Below are positions 63,927-64,000 of a stretch of DNA of 64,000 nucleotides, one piece after another. The position numbers and the translations under genes are program-made. The stretch's first letter is position 1; each line of letters begins with the position of its first letter. The notes under the pieces are model-generated. The model was given only the letters and a program-made list of their open reading frames with translations. It made no database searches and had not been told where the DNA came from. Origin of the DNA: Candidatus Gastranaerophilales bacterium (GTDB taxonomy: Bacteria > Cyanobacteriota > Vampirovibrionia > Gastranaerophilales > Gastranaerophilaceae); contig CALVAA010000005.1 in assembly GCA_944325315.1 (NCBI GenBank), forward strand, positions 49,514 through 113,513, in the 5' to 3' direction.

Positions 63927-64000
63927 TATTGAAAATATCCAAAGCTTTTTTCTATGTTTCCTTCAAGACATTCTTTGTATGATTCATTGTCTGTTTTTAT
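63926..64000 (-). CDS. 3' end of an unidentified gene
   Basis: The minus strand frame is open to the window edge and reads a 24-residue C-terminus (KTDNESYKECLEGNIEKSF then GYFQ) ending in TAA. Gene start and identity are outside the window. Confidence 0.55.
   Translation of the reverse strand: MKTDNESYKECLEGNIEKSFGYFQ

Noticed and set aside
1..64000. Transfer RNA, rRNA, CRISPR, insertion sequence or prophage
   Set aside because: No cloverleaf, repeat-spacer array, transposase, integrase or phage structural gene was found on either strand by reading; small RNAs cannot be excluded without computation.

Overview
The window is AT-rich DNA, densely packed with about 56 protein-coding genes and one gene relic. 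I see no rRNA, tRNA, insertion sequence, CRISPR array or prophage. The gene set (flagellar export protein FlhA, twitching ATPase PilT, a prepilin-like protein, an LptF/LptG-type permease, an AMIN-like exported protein, RseP, GH57/GH13/GH77 alpha-glucan enzymes) indicates a diderm, motile, glycogen-using bacterium. Base composition and overall style suggest a gut Vampirovibrionia/Melainabacteria lineage (Gastranaerophilales-like). That placement is inference and could not be tested here.

Layout. 1-7.2 kb: 3' end of flhA, then a leftward unit of DUF1015 protein, debranching enzyme (glgX) and a DUF815 ATPase, then a rightward glycine-zipper protein. 7.2-12.3 kb (leftward): clpB, recN, nadK. 12.4-14.6 kb (rightward): GH77 amylomaltase and ribosomal protein bS21. 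14.6-24.7 kb (leftward): a compact operon of a membrane protein, polA, a small exported protein, priA, a large double-helicase protein and a RecB-like nuclease. This looks like replication restart plus an AddAB/RecBCD-like repair enzyme in an unusual split. 24.7-31.8 kb (rightward): a PurD-derived ATP-grasp protein, a NeuA-type CMP-sugar synthetase, yidD, a GHL10 glycoside hydrolase and a 1009-residue coiled-coil protein. 31.8-38.3 kb (leftward): rseP, an acidic coiled-coil protein, an AMIN-like protein, ribH, prmC, two small genes and a prepilin-like protein. 38.4-39.2 kb: a PIG-L-type deacetylase homologue that has lost its metal ligands. 39.2-43.8 kb (leftward): pdxA, a DUF1537 kinase, ssb, an exported protein, HU and a SpoIID protein. 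43.9-46.1 kb (rightward): a small protein, a metallo-beta-lactamase-fold hydrolase and tyrS. 46.1-50.3 kb (leftward): a CgeB-like glycosyltransferase, recO, a zinc-ribbon sirtuin-like protein and pilT. 50.5-57.3 kb: mixed small and unknown genes, lptF/G, tyrA, a decayed histidine kinase and a DUF4145-like tail-anchored protein. 57.3-64 kb: gyrA, a glycosyltransferase, an unknown protein and a GH57 branching-enzyme-like protein.

Two genome-wide habits show. At least nine genes lack a Shine-Dalgarno sequence and instead carry a -10-like hexamer ending 6 (once 7) nt before the start codon, often preceded by TGN, which is the geometry of leaderless mRNA. And four convergent gene pairs end with overlapping or abutting stop codons, leaving no room for terminators. 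Most other starts have clear GGAG-type ribosome binding sites, so both modes of initiation appear to coexist.
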